Shown one piece after another: positions 26,203 to 38,046 of a stretch of 64,000 nucleotides of DNA. The translations under genes and the position numbers were made by a program. Position 1 is the stretch's first letter; each line of letters starts with the position of its first letter. The stretch comes from Leuctra nigra (Eukaryota > Arthropoda > Insecta > Plecoptera > Leuctridae). The stretch is from contig OW203764.1 of the NCBI GenBank assembly GCA_934045905.1, positions 22,811,109 through 22,875,108 on the forward strand. The letters run 5' to 3'. The notes beneath the pieces were generated by a model. It ran no database searches. It worked only from the letters and a program-made list of their open reading frames with translations, and was not told the DNA's origin.

Positions 26203-26459
26203 CTATTACGGTATTTTGGAGGTAACCTGCGAAATAAAAACGCGCATCCCGACTGGGAATCGAACCCAGATCCTTCGGGTTTCCGGCCCTATGCTTTAAC
26301 CATTAAGCTATCGGGACGCATTCTTAATCAGCAGGTTGGGTTGCCATACAACTCTTGCGAGTCCCGGTGCGCGTTTTTATTTCGCAGGTTACCTCCAAAA
26401 CACCATCCCTAAGTGAGAGATTCACTAAATTTTCCATCATTATCAAACTATTACGGTAT
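26203..26459. mobile_element. inverted-repeat element carrying a tRNA-like gene, with 12-bp flanking repeats
   Basis: The 12-mer CTATTACGGTAT occurs at 26203-26214 and again at 26448-26459, like a target-site duplication. Inside, 26214-26246 and 26368-26400 are perfect 33-bp inverted repeats beginning TTTTGGAGGTAACCTGCG, so the first arm shares its first base with the left 12-mer. Between them lies an almost intact 72-nt tRNA-like sequence on the minus strand. A 12-bp duplication suits LINE-driven insertion of a SINE. Long perfect terminal inverted repeats are not a SINE feature, so the element is atypical. A further 47 bp (26401-26447) lies between the right arm and the right 12-mer. Confidence 0.8.
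26246..26317 (-). tRNA. tRNA-like cloverleaf, anticodon loop CCGGAAA (GGA, Ser-like), probably SINE-derived or a pseudogene
   Basis: Read on minus, the 72 nt divide cleanly. There is a 7-bp acceptor stem (GTCCCGA with TCGGGAT, one G-T pair) and TA at positions 8-9. A 4-bp D stem (GCTT/AAGC) has an 8-base loop. A 5-bp anticodon stem has one A-G mismatch, the variable loop is 5 bases, and a perfect 5-bp T stem (CTGGG/CCCAG) carries loop TTCGATT. Both Pol III boxes (TAGCTTAATGG and GGTTCGATTCC) are intact. Two points argue against a working tRNA: the base before the anticodon is C instead of the near-universal U33, and a GGA (serine) anticodon normally goes with a long variable arm. I read it as the promoter head of a mobile element. 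Confidence 0.55.
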
Positions 26460-26754
26460 CTAGTAAATATTATCTCAAGTGTTAACCTTCTAATTCAGAG
26501 AGGCAATGTCTGTTTGTATTGTTGAATTCCATTCAAAATCATACATTATTGTGATGAGTATACAATCCGTTACAACATCAATTTTATAAATCACAAATAA
26601 TCTCCATCTCCACAAGCGTCTCATTGCTGAATTGGTTCTAGAAAAAGAATTTCATATCCAAGATATCTCCCAAACCTTCAGTAACTCCTCACAATTATTC
26701 TTGTGTTCCTTATAGTCGAGTCAACAGCTGGATCATTCATGCCTGTGATTGTGA

Positions 26755-26768
26755 ACGACGACGATGAC

Positions 26769-26825
<57 letters not shown>
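26755..26825. repeat. (GAT)n microsatellite
   Basis: ACG/GAT triplets resolve into about twenty pure GAT copies. Like the ATC tract at 6940-7021 (the same repeat on the other strand), it sits next to a repeat-like sequence. Confidence 0.97.
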
Positions 26826-26826
<1 letters not shown>

Positions 26827-29800
26827 GAGAGATGACGGTGGGACGAAGGAGATCTTAGCCTAACCTGTTAAGTTACCTCCCTAGGATTCGCATTACCAAG
26901 AATCGAACCAATGTCGAGTTGAGAGCATTTCCACCTTCACCAACTTCCTCCGTAGGTAATTCCTAAGATGAGTTACAAGAACTCTGAAGTAACAGGGTAA
27001 CACGAGGTGACATCTACACCTTCTTTAACGCATTTAATGAACACAGATACGTATGGAGATAAAAGTGTTCCACTTCCTTGTGCTCCTCTCAAAAGTGTCA
27101 AATCCTGCCCGGTGGAGCAGAATAATTCTCATGATGCTTCCGCGTGATGCTCAAAAGTCAGCTCGTTAATGTTAACAAGCAAACATTGAAGGCACGTCAA
27201 GAGCTGATGCTGGGTTGAAATCTCGCCAAAGTGTTGGTTGTCGGCGATATCAAATAGCCAATTGAGCGACACTCAATTGGAAGATTACACCAGATCGAAT
27301 TTAATTCAACCTATAATTGAGCACATTGAAGCTATTAGGACAACGCCCCTCAAACTAGTTGCTTGTTTATGAACGTTACAGAGTCATATTCCAAATCCAT
27401 GGCGTTTACATATCATTCCATGCTCGTTCTGAGATGTAACTTTGATTTCCTGTTTTGTGCTTTCAAATCTCGGTATTATTATCCGTGGCAGTGTGCAGTT
27501 ATAGCACACGAAGAAATAGAAGTGGATGTAATAAGGGTTGATTAGGGCAATATCCATGATGCTACGTCATCATTCCGGTGTTAAGCGGCATTGACATTAG
27601 TTTAAGCTACAGTTAGCTTGAACTCCACTTCAGAAAATCAGTGTCTTCATCTACTGCAATTTAATTCCGGAGCTTATTTCCTCAGTTTACATTAACCTCA
27701 TGCTTTATTTACTGCAGTTTATTTAAGCTAAGCCGCAGTATATAATAGTAATACACCACATTTCCCGAAATGGAGCTTAACTAAACTGAAGATTAAACTA
27801 ATGGTAATTTGGCCCGTATATTTGACAGCTCACTGAGATAACATAACCTAGCTTGACACAAATTTAATATTGGCGCTGGTACACAATTACTAATTAATAT
27901 AGAACTTCCTGTGACAGCAGTTTTATGTAAATATTGTTAACACACGCTTCGAATACAGCAACTGCACGTAAATAGTTGTTGGAATAAAAATGACGATGCG
28001 TCGCTTTAGTCAGACCATCAGGAAAGAAAAGCCACTTTCCCCAATCTTAACGTCGATCATTCATATTTCCTTGGAAACTGGTTCGATGTATACTCTTACG
28101 CTGAATTCAGTCAAAATATCAGGCCTAAGAATCTAGATGGCTGCCTATAAAATCCCAAACACGTAAATTCAACTTTGGATCCCCACTTGTGTGTTTTCTT
28201 ATTAAAAAAACGGAGAAAAACGGGAAAAAATCTAGGTAAAATCTCGCTTCGAAGCCGAGGTCACATTTCTCGTGGTTGACATATCGATATCGAATCTGTA
28301 ATAGTATTTACCCTGGGTGGAGTGAGGGGGCGAGGGTGGGGAGGGGGGGGGGGCTCAATGGTCGCTGGCTTGCGTGTTATTGTGTGCTACAGAAACAGAA
28401 TTGACAATTTTCCGCCCGGTTAACTCCCTTAAACTTCTCGTCTCACAGACAAAGAAAGAAAGAGCGGGGAAAAGTTACTGGGAAATAAAGCGCCTTGTCA
28501 AAAAATACCGACCCCGTCGTCTGTAACTTACCTATATCAAACATGACTTCATACAATATAATCAACAAAAGACGAGGTGGACGTATTATTTAAACATTTG
28601 CTTTGTGTGCCAGGGTGAATGCTGAAACCATTTTCCAGACGTCCAAAAGATGAGGACATTTTCTTTTGAGACATAGAAACGTATCATGTTTTACTTGTTA
28701 TTCATAAACCAAAAGGAAAATTTCATATTCTAGATTTATCAAAACGATTAGAACGTTTTGGAACTGCTAACTGAATTCGCAGACGTAAAAAACTGAAAAC
28801 CCCCGTCGTTGTCACGTCGTTTTTAATGCGACACAACTCTATTTTACTCTAAGAAAACAAATATCTCTTCCAATCTGCACGAACACAATCGTTTTGAGTC
28901 CGCAGGTCGTTTTAAACAATCCCAGTGAGAGGCGATGGTGTTGCTTGATTGTGTTGAGACTGCGTCAACTCGTGAAATGGATTAACAGATCGCGAGCTGC
29001 ATGTCTTTCAGATTAAACAAAAGTGGAGAGAAAAGTAAGAAAAAAAACAGACTCCACCGTTGCTTATTTCTCGGCTCATTTGAACACTCTAATCTCATCA
29101 GCTAGCGACATCGGCCCAAGTTACACGACTCTCACAGCAGTAAACACCTTGCACAAACACAGGAGTTGGATACTTGACTAGAAGAACGTAATTAAATTAT
29201 TTAGTTTGAGAACAAGTACTTTACAAAAGGTTCAGACGAATCCAACACAGTTTAGGTTGTCCTAGTTTGACAGCCTCTGTCATCTGGGTTTCATCCGTGA
29301 AAACACTGGGATGGTTCCACTTTACCAGGCAACGACCATCTCTGTCTCCTAAAATGGGTACTTATACCCAAAATGCGTATTATATAAAATCGTCATAGTT
29401 CAGGGCAGTGCAGTCACACTAGTAAATTTAAAATGATAAAACAAGTTTATAAGGTAAGTTGTCTTCAATAAGTATACTTTTATGTAAACTGGCTTTTCAA
29501 ATAGCCAACTAATAGAGTTACCTTACAAATGCTGGACCACAGATTTTATGTTGTTGATAGTTGAAACCAATTCTGAGTGCGTCTTAAAACAAATAGAAAG
29601 GGAGAGATTGAAATACGTTTAGCGTGGAGCGTCGTGTGGCATGGACTCTTCTGCAAAGCATATGCCTACTGAAAGAAAACCGGTGAACAGTCACTCGACC
29701 GGCAAATGAGGTTTTCCAGTCTTTCCAAATTCATTTTGCGAACTGATTTTTCCCGCAGTCGCTCTCTGAAACTTTAAGATTTACTCTCCTGTAACTAAAC

Positions 29801-31320
29801 TAATGTAGCGAAATCAAACACGATTTCAAGACGAACGGATAATCAAAATTCCAGAAGAAACTCAAAGGGAACGTGTAATTACATTCGAGTTCTTTTCTAA
29901 TGAACAATTCCATTGTTCTGGATAATGTTTGTGATCTTCTTTTTCTGATTGCTAGAGAGCTTAATTTAGGCTATTCAATTACTTTGCAATGATGCTATGT
30001 AGTTAAGCTGAATTAGAATTTCATTGCTGATAAAATAGCAATCTAAATGTTAATCAATTTGCCCTGAAATTATAATTTATAGAGTTTATAAGCAATAGGG
30101 TTCGTGTGACATGACATGCAAATCAAAGCCAATTAATTCACGCTCTTGACCATCGGAATATGCTTGATAAACGAACATTAAAATTTACACTGCTTAAGAA
30201 ACTGATATATGTATTGTAAGTTACAACAGGTTTATCATTGAATTCACTTAATGCCATTATCTTTGTTCCGGACAAGGAATATGTTCACATTTGAATATTA
30301 AAATTTTGACGAGAAAGTTCAGGAGAAACTAAACAAGATGCATTTATTCCTTAAATTGTATTGGTATTTTCTTTTAGAAGGAGCACGGATCGTTTTTTTG
30401 AGTCAAGACCCAAAATCAAGACGGCATAAAAAGCAACAGGACAACAAATAATAACGATAATTGAATAACACGAATAAATAAAATAAATAAAAACCCAATA
30501 ATGTAGGTAATCGAAGAATTTCCGTTTTCAGACTTTAGCAAAATTGAAGAAGACATGGTTTTATAAAACAATAAGGATAGTTTAATTTTTACGCGTTTAG
30601 CAAGCAGTAGTAGTGGTCTATTTTAAAATTATTCTCCTAATTATTGTATCTACACTTGTAAAATGTAATTGGAACTGAAGAACGAGCTGTAAAATGGTGT
30701 ATCCCATTTGAATTCACTGAATGGCGTCTGCTTAGGCCATGATTTGTGTAATACAAGAGTGAGAATTCATGACGGGCCTTGTCGATACATGAAGATTCAC
30801 TTAGCAACTTGCCTACCGCGTATATAGTATATATACAAATGGACATTCCATTAAGATTTTCACTGAAAGAGGTTACTACTAGAGAACGGTCTACACTAGG
30901 TAAAATGAGGTTTAATGGTTAAAAGACACGACATTTATTAACTTGTGATGGGATGTTAGCTTGACATTTTCCTTTTTGGAGAATGAAGGGAATTTCGGAT
31001 TTATTCATGGTAAAGCTGAAGAACGATCATCAATATACATGACAAAATTATTACTTTGCTTTTGGTCAAAGATAACTTACTGAATTGGAATAGATTCCTA
31101 TCACTCATCATACATTGTCTTTTGTAACTTTATTAGCATTATTTCATTAACGTAATTATCAGTTGGAATTATTTTAGTTTAAATTTTTAACTTATTTTTA
31201 GAAGTGACAAAGTTTTCATTTGGGCTAAGTATAACCTGTATAACACAAATATATAGCTACTCCATCAGAAAATGGATCTTTAAACGGTTTGGCAATTTCA
31301 TAAAAATATAGACTACAAAG
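26826..31320. other. non-coding stretch
   Basis: No gene was recognised, and hardly any frame exceeds 60 codons. An 11-base G run lies at 28343-28353. A B-box-like GGTTCGATTCTTGG on the minus strand near 26903 lacks a convincing A box. Confidence 0.45.
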
Positions 31321-31627
31321 TCTCAAGCTCTCACTACCCCTACTTTCCCCCCCTCCTTATTAATATAATGTTTTTAATCCTGAAAACTACAAGAAGGCTA
31401 CAAGTCCTAGGCATTGACTATACGAAGTCGTGATCGACAAGCCCCGGCGTGTAAATGTCAGAGCTGAGTGCATGCAAGTGTAACACGGCCGCGACGCTGT
31501 AAGTGCAGACTGGTGTTTGCGAGACGCCGCGGCGCTGCTCGATTGTTTGTGACGTCACGGCGTATCTAAGTGTGAAAAGTGCGAATCTCCTCTCAAGCTC
31601 TCGCTACCCCTACTCTCCCCCCTCCCT
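31321..31627. repeat. duplicated 37-bp pyrimidine-rich segment flanking a GC-rich island
   Basis: TCTCAAGCTCTC-CTACCCC plus a C-rich tail occurs at 31321-31357 and again at 31591-31627 in the same orientation, with only about three differences. The 230 bp between them include a GC-richer block (about 31440-31580) with a perfect TGACGTCA palindrome at 31550-31557. A local duplication is the simplest explanation. Confidence 0.75.
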
Positions 31628-32249
31628 TCCTACCACCGCTACTTCAACCACGATCTTGATTTAATATAGCATTTAAGATTTTTGTCGAGTGTATTCCGCC
31701 TTGTTCTACAAAGGGGCGGAAGAGGGGGTGATGGGAGGAGGAGAGCCACTTTACATTTGACACTTTGTCGAGACTTCATTTACATATCTCCCGGTTTATT
31801 TTAATCTCTTATTCGCATTTATCGGAGGAAATTTAAGGAATTTTATGGAGCTTTAGCGAATTTTCTTACGTTTTCTGGAAACTTCATGACATTCATACCT
31901 CGATCGACTTTTGGTTAAAGAAATGTAATGATTTATTTTATTGGACTGCTCTTTTAAATTATTATAGGTACTTACATTCATTAAAGTTTCTAGTCAGATT
32001 GTTTTAAGTGTAAAAATAATTAGTTTAATGAAATAGAGTTCAAGATAATGGAAGTTAAAGTTGAATTTGGCGCGCGCTTGGATGGACATGCGCGCTATTC
32101 ACTAATGACGGGGTTGCACGTACAGCACTGGCTTGCGCGACCCTTCCCTGAGTTCAGGAAATGTACGTGATATTTTCCATACAGAAGCGATACATCCTGC
32201 TGTATCATCCATGCCGTTTTACATAATATTGTTTGATTAGGTTTGAGAT

Positions 32250-32687
32250 GTGATTTTATTTTATTGTGTAATAATTATTATTTACTGTGGGCAAGTATGC
32301 AACCAAAATGTTAACAACGTGAGTGTGTTAAATGACGTCTTAGCTGCCCAAAGCTGTACTCTGGTTTCGCAGCTCTCAAAATCTTCACCGGTAGATGGCG
32401 ACGTAAACATCACCGAAATGTTGTGGAACACCCTTTTGAGGGTCAACACCACAAAACGACCCTGGAGCAGCGCCCGAAGAACCGACCGCCATCATTATCC
32501 TGCTACTCCGACTCTCAGTGCTGAGTATGTTGTGTACATGCTGGGTCTTCTACAACGTAATGCAGTGGTTTTCTATTTGTGTCTGTGCTGTGTCTTTGAG
32601 GTTCTTGACAAGATTATCCGATTTCCGTCAACAGTCAATCTGACGTCTCGTCAAACGTCTGAAGTTGCCATGGTAATTATTATATAA
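32250..32687 (+). other. unrecognised 145-codon open frame
   Basis: This is one of the three longest ATG-to-stop frames in the window. The N-terminus is hydrophobic (MILFYCVIIIIYCGQ, signal-like) and another hydrophobic stretch occurs at about residues 93-117. The middle is Arg/Thr/Ser-rich. I recognise no family motif and see no initiation or splice context that decides the case. AT-rich intronic DNA readily gives hydrophobic frames, so chance is likely. A small membrane protein or exon cannot be excluded. Confidence 0.12.
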
Positions 32688-33029
32688 CAAAAGCTTTATT
32701 GTTGTGTTGTTTACTTGTGACATCAAGCCTGTATCTCTTTTCATTCCACTCCCTCGTATGCAGGATGTCAACCACACAGTAAATTTCAGTTAAATACTAG
32801 GAATTAAGTATTTTTTTGATTGAAATCTGTATGCGTCTTTATTCTATTCCAAGCACAAGTAATTGTCCATTATTCAGTATAGATGAGTTACGAAATATGC
32901 TATTATTTACATTTTGCTGCTGTGAAAAATGTCCGACGAGTGTAAAACCAGTCTGAAAAATATCTGTAAACAAATTCGGAGTGTAAGAATTTACCTATCT
33001 GCTCCGTTCAGATCTCAATTTAATTATAT

Positions 33030-33345
33030 TGCAATTTTCGTGTAGCACGAAAAGCTTCCTCAGCCTCGTGCCGGAGCTTTCTGTGTAGCAACTTGTGAAA
33101 AGTGCACGACGTCGCTAGTTGATACGTGATGTTAACAAACGACCGTCTATACACCGCGAATGCGGGTCGGTTCGTTACAGATGATTTGATGAGATCCTCC
33201 ACGGAGCTGGAGTCCAGCCTCCAGTCAAGAGATCTCACTCTCCCCGCCCCGCAGCCCACGGGCCGGGGGTTAATCAGTGACAATAGCAGCCATCTCACCG
33301 CTCAATCAACCCCTCCAACACACGAGCAGGAGATAGACTGACCGC
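33030..33345. other. GC-richer island open on both strands
   Basis: A 92-codon minus frame (33020-33298) and a 71-codon plus frame (33126-33341) overlap in a block of clearly higher GC than the surroundings, with the palindrome-like GCCCACGGGCC near 33253. Neither protein is recognised. A non-coding first exon or promoter-proximal region is as plausible as a coding exon. Confidence 0.2.
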
Positions 33346-33366
33346 ATTACATCAAGGACTTGTTTC

Positions 33367-33390
33367 CAGGATCAGGATCAGGATCAGGAC
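33367..33390. repeat. hexamer tandem repeat (CAGGAT)4
   Basis: Four tandem copies of CAGGAT are present, the last ending in C. Confidence 0.9.
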
Positions 33391-34469
33391 CGCGGTGTGA
33401 GTAGACTGGAGTCTTAGTCTCCTCAATCAACGCGAGCGGCGCTAGGATCTGTTAGCATCGCTATATGTAATCAACGAAGTGGCATACTCGACCAACTCGC
33501 GTGTAGTTCACAAACAAAAATGAAATCTTGAGGCCGATTTTTCACTTCTCTCCAGTTAATTTATTGGTCATGCGATTTTTTGGCACTCGTAACTATACTT
33601 TTATATGTTTCTGTCACAGCTCTAGATCATTTTCATAATGTTCTTCAAATATTCAAAGACGACAGTTCGCAGTACAGTCATCATCATCTACATCACCTCC
33701 GAATTATATTTGAATTTATGCCGGCGCTCCAAATGCCCTCCGTAAAATTTAATTGTTAAATTGGGATCAAATAATCGTAGAAAACGCTTCTAAACACCAG
33801 GGTTCGTCACACGTGAAATACGTTTAAAACTCACACATTTCAAACAAAAAAGTCAACTTTAATCGCTGTTGTTGCATAGTTCAACCATGTTGAACATGAT
33901 TGTGTATGTTAGTTCTATATTTGTATTGCAATTGAATCGCTCCATGAATTTCCTACAGCGTTGGATTTCATAAATTGTCGCCACATCTGCTGTACTGACG
34001 ACATTAAAAATGACAGATCGTGAAAATGTTTTATTTAAATGCGTCCTGTCGCAAAACGCGTTCACGTTTCACTCCCAATCCAACATTCACGCTCGCATTC
34101 TTGCCGTGAATTTATGCAAAACTATCAGGCTATTTATTACAAAACTGCGGTCTCGGCGTTGAAATACTTGTCTCTTCCTGCGGGACGTTTCACCTACGTA
34201 ATGAGGAAAACCACCCCCGGCGCTGACGCATCCCAGCATTCCAGAAGATCAAACAATAACATGTCGTGGATTCCTCAGTGTCAAAGAGGCTTTCACTCGA
34301 CAGTCGGGATAAGACACGTTGTTGCTGAATATTTCAAATAACCACGCAGCTACAGGAGGGAAACCTTCCGAGCTTTGGAGGGCGATTCGCATTTGTTGTA
34401 GCTTGCGAAACTGGATGACGTTGTGACGTTGGTATCTTAGGGTGGTAAAAACACAGTGACGCAGGTCGC

Positions 34470-34578
34470 TCATCACTCATCACTCAACACTCATCACTCA
34501 TAGTTCATCACTAATCAGTAATTACTCATCTCTCATCGCTCATCACTCATCACTCATCCCTCATCACTCATCCCTCAA
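34470..34578. repeat. heptamer minisatellite (CATCACT)n
   Basis: About fifteen imperfect copies of a 7-bp unit, mainly TCATCAC with variants such as TCATCCC and TCATCTC, fill this interval. Most phase shifts are multiples of seven. It is older and more diverged than the TCTGTAC array at 16439. Confidence 0.9.
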
Positions 34579-35195
34579 ATGTATCTATTTTGATATCTCA
34601 ATAACAAAGAAGTAGAACTGTGTATAGAGTGAGGATGTAATTATAAAGCTCAAGTCTCTGGTACCTTCCTAGGATACCTTATCGTTGGAATAAAATCATA
34701 TCATTAGAATTTTATTCCAATTCGCTTGTGAAATAGTAATATCAAATGTCAAATAATCTCAAATGTTCTTATGGTCACATTATATTTCCAGTTACCCGAA
34801 ATTAATTTCAAGGAAAACCAGCTATTTTTATTACAATCTCCGATAAAGTTTAGTCATTATTAGGTACATCGAAAGTCTTTTAAAATAAACCAATAGTTTC
34901 CTTCTGATTTTCCAGTTCAAGTTAAACTCCTCATGGAACATTGATATCGTATACGATAATGCAGCTTATGTAGTTACCATAAACTAATTTAGATTCTAAT
35001 CAATAATTTAAATACATAATAATAATACTCCCAATATTCTATTAGCTCGCCGAGAACGGTTTATCGTGTGTGCATAAATCGTTAGAAAGAAAAAAGGCTT
35101 GAATGATGGACAGTCACGAACAATTTACCAGGTTTGTCTGTCAGTCAGTCATCCAGGCTGTCTATCTGTCTGGCAGATGAAGGGGGCGTGTAAAA

Positions 35196-35212
35196 GGGGG
35201 GGGGGGGGGGGG
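35196..35212. repeat. 17-base G homopolymer
   Basis: Seventeen consecutive G lie on the plus strand. It is one of four long G runs in the window, all on this strand. Confidence 0.95.
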
Positions 35213-35780
35213 CGGAGAACATATATAACACGGTATGTGTAGAGGAATTTAATTAGCAAATTAGCACAATTAGCAAACTTAGCGCGAACAACAGCGTTGC
35301 GGCTGTATGTGCCACGTGTATGTATACGATAGGTACTGTATAATATAATATACACAAGTATGCACTGCCTCTATTCAACGTTGTAATTATATTAGTTAAT
35401 AACTGCCGTAGGCTAAAAACAAGAGATAAAGGATACAATGTTTTACAAAGTGAGCGCAATTCAAAATAACATAATAGACCATTTTGCCGGTGGATGCGAC
35501 GGCTTTAGAAATCCTCACGTCAAAAATAACGATTAATTTAGAACGAACGGTTCAGTTTTATCGTTGAAAAGAGGAATATTTTATCAGGATGTGTCATCTA
35601 TAGCTGAAATGATAATGCCATGGCGTTATTACCCTGGCCGACAAACTGTTAATCATTTATACATGGGCGCGTAGATTAAAGTTCGGGGTAATTGTGAAAA
35701 TCTCGCAGTGTATCAAATAGAGAGCGTGAGGGATGTTATTATCGGGGTGTAGAAGGAAGTTACGTCACTCTTCTGGTTCA

Positions 35781-35793
35781 CGGCACCTCCACC
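35781..35793 (+). promoter_or_regulatory. recurrent motif CGGCACCTCCAC(C), site 3
   Basis: Exact 12-mer, with the following C also shared with site 1 and with the variant at 36075. Two copies of the motif lie within 310 bp here. Confidence 0.35.
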
Positions 35794-36074
35794 GACGTTA
35801 GCGACATCCTGCGTCATATCATCTGTCATCAAGAGGGATTTTAATAAACTTGAATTATTCAATTTCAGCAGTCGGATCCGTCTATTGTGCTATAAATAGC
35901 CAATATTATTCACATTTCCATAACTAAAAGAAAAAACTAGTTAATTATTTGAAGATGAGTTTGTTAGGGACTAAAGAGAACAAAGATAATAACTGCATTC
36001 TAAAATGCATACGTAGTTGAATGGCTAGAATAATTTGAAAATATTATACATTTGATGAACGTTGTAAATTAGCA

Positions 36075-36087
36075 CGACACCTCCACC
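36075..36087 (+). promoter_or_regulatory. variant motif CGACACCTCCACC, site 4
   Basis: One substitution (G to A at position 3) from CGGCACCTCCACC. It lies 294 bp downstream of an exact copy on the same strand. Confidence 0.3.
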
Positions 36088-36791
36088 ATAACATCACGAA
36101 GAACTCTTTTTACATTTTTTAAGCAGAAAATATCTCAAAAAAGCTTCCTTTTTGTGTTCTGAAAGTTTGAATACTAATTGTTATCAACCCTTATTGCCAA
36201 CTTCATCGCTCGTCCAAGCTTTCTTAATTACATCAGAAGCGATTAAATAAATCCAAGCGACCATCACAATGTATATTTAATTAATTTTTAATTATAAACC
36301 CATATTTAGGAATGCCAAAGACATTTTCGTCTTGGACTTATGCACTCGTTATAATGATGGAAAGAAGCTTATCTGAAAGGCTTTCAAATGTAATTTTTGA
36401 AACATTCTGCGATAGTAATGTAAACTGACAAAAAGAGTCTACAGGCCAACCAGCTCCGACCGTAATATTATTTCATTTTCTTTAATTACTTTGTTGATTA
36501 AACAATGGGAAAGTTTACCCTCTATACAAGCATAACTCTTGATGAATTTGAAAACATTCTCACAAAGATTGTTTTGCTTTTAATATCCTTAGCTCACTAA
36601 TTAAATATGCGAGGTATTTTGTTAATTAATTAATATCAATGTCAGCAAACATTCTAAAGACTCGTTTACAATGTTAAATATGCAAGCTGAAAATCCAATC
36701 AAAAGCTCGCCGCTTCTCTTTGAAACGTGCCTAACTCCTTGGAGATGCAACCCGCTCTACACGGCAGCGATACCTGCTGCATACCTTGACA

Positions 36792-36855
36792 AGGAGCAAG
36801 TTGACTCAGGGGTAACGCTTTGGACTTGTACTCCGGAGTTCAAATCCCGCGGCCG
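36792..36855 (+). pseudogene. degenerate tRNA-like sequence (SINE head?)
   Basis: TTGACTCAGGGGTAACGC (36801-36818) resembles a D arm and A box, and GAGTTCAAATCCC (36836-36848) resembles a T loop and B box. The gap between them is about nine bases too short and the T stem does not pair. This is typical of tRNA-derived SINE heads or tRNA pseudogenes. The 110-codon frame across it is incidental. Confidence 0.45.
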
Positions 36856-37845
36856 TTCTTTCTGTGGTTCTTTTGTTGTTTGCCTCAGTCGAGAAAAATA
36901 TTCGGAAGGTTATCTACTTATTGACACCGACCGCCTGCTTCTCATCATTCATTATTCTCCTTTCAACATCATTATAATCATACAACCGTCGACATTAGTC
37001 TAGTTGCAAAACAGTCCAACAACATAAGACTGATTTTTGTGAAAATAGTTAGGGCCCCAGGAAAATAGTTAGATTAATTGTCGAGTGTCTGGAATACCTC
37101 TTAGTCCTACAGGTATCTTATTAGAATATAGTTAGTACTCATGATTTTCCTATGACGTGAATCAAGTTTTTATGACATAAAAATAATACTAGTCAAGAAA
37201 CTAATAAAATTGCCACTAATTGCATTCCTTCAGTAAAATTGGATTTCAGAAACTCAGAAGATTTAATAAACATTAAGAAAAATTTCAGTAAGGAAATACG
37301 TTCAAAATTTAAATTTAACAAGCTATTAATCTTTAATCCAAGTATTAATCGCGTGTATAATTTTTCATGTGAATACTAAATCGAGTCAAGATTGAAAATG
37401 ACGTCACGACGGTTGAATTGAAGACGGCTCATTCGCCGGCGTCTTGAGCTGGCGCACTGTGCATATAAAAGTAATTCCAACTCCGTAATTGAAACACTGA
37501 AAACTTTGTAATAATGTCTTTATTTCTATTGCTATGTGCTGCTTGTCTTCTAAATGGCGCGCTATATATATACCCTCACTTAAGGAAGAGTGAGAGAGGG
37601 TGGGGGTATTTTAATTTAGAAAATTTAATTGACTTTCATTCATTTTGTTATATACTATAGTTAGACTAGATCTCTTCCCTTTTGCTATGCAATTTAATTA
37701 ATAATTACATTTCATCATGTTTTAGTAAGATCTGGCAACGAACAACGGGGCGAAGTAAAATCGATTTGCACCCATTATTGCACTAACTTTCAAAACGACT
37801 TGGAAATTAATTTCATCTGCCATTTTCACTCTCGAGCCACAGAAA

Positions 37846-38046
37846 TTAATAATTTAAATCGTCCGCGTGTATAAGTGAAGACACGGATCGCTGTTCCATG
37901 AGATTTCCTATAATGTAAGCTCGCGTGAACGCCGCGGTGGAGGCGCCGTGCGGGTCACGTGACTGTACCATTGTCTCCAGCATCCGGCGTCTGTCCATCA
38001 GCAAGACTGACCAGTCTAATGGACAAAACTTCCCGTCAAGTGTCAC
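37846..38046 (-). other. unrecognised 66-codon open frame, candidate exon
   Basis: This minus-strand frame has a varied, soluble-looking composition (for example SRDPHGASTAAFTRAY near residues 29-44) and mixed third-position bases, unlike the Phe/Ile/Leu-rich chance frames around it. I recognise no family. No clear splice sites decide its ends. It is a weak candidate only. Confidence 0.15.

Larger units (their letters stand above)
34579..36791. other. non-coding stretch
   Basis: No gene was recognised. A 12-bp palindrome with a 12-base loop (TTGGAATAAAAT at 34685-34696, its complement at 34709-34720) is the only structure outside the G run and motif sites listed separately. Confidence 0.4.

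Noticed and set aside
26895..26915. GGTTCGATTC on the minus strand beside the GAT microsatellite as a second tRNA
   Set aside because: The T stem does not pair and no A box lies at the proper distance.
34470..34578. CATCACT array as a CRISPR-like array
   Set aside because: The units are 7 bp with no spacers, so it is a simple minisatellite in a eukaryotic genome.
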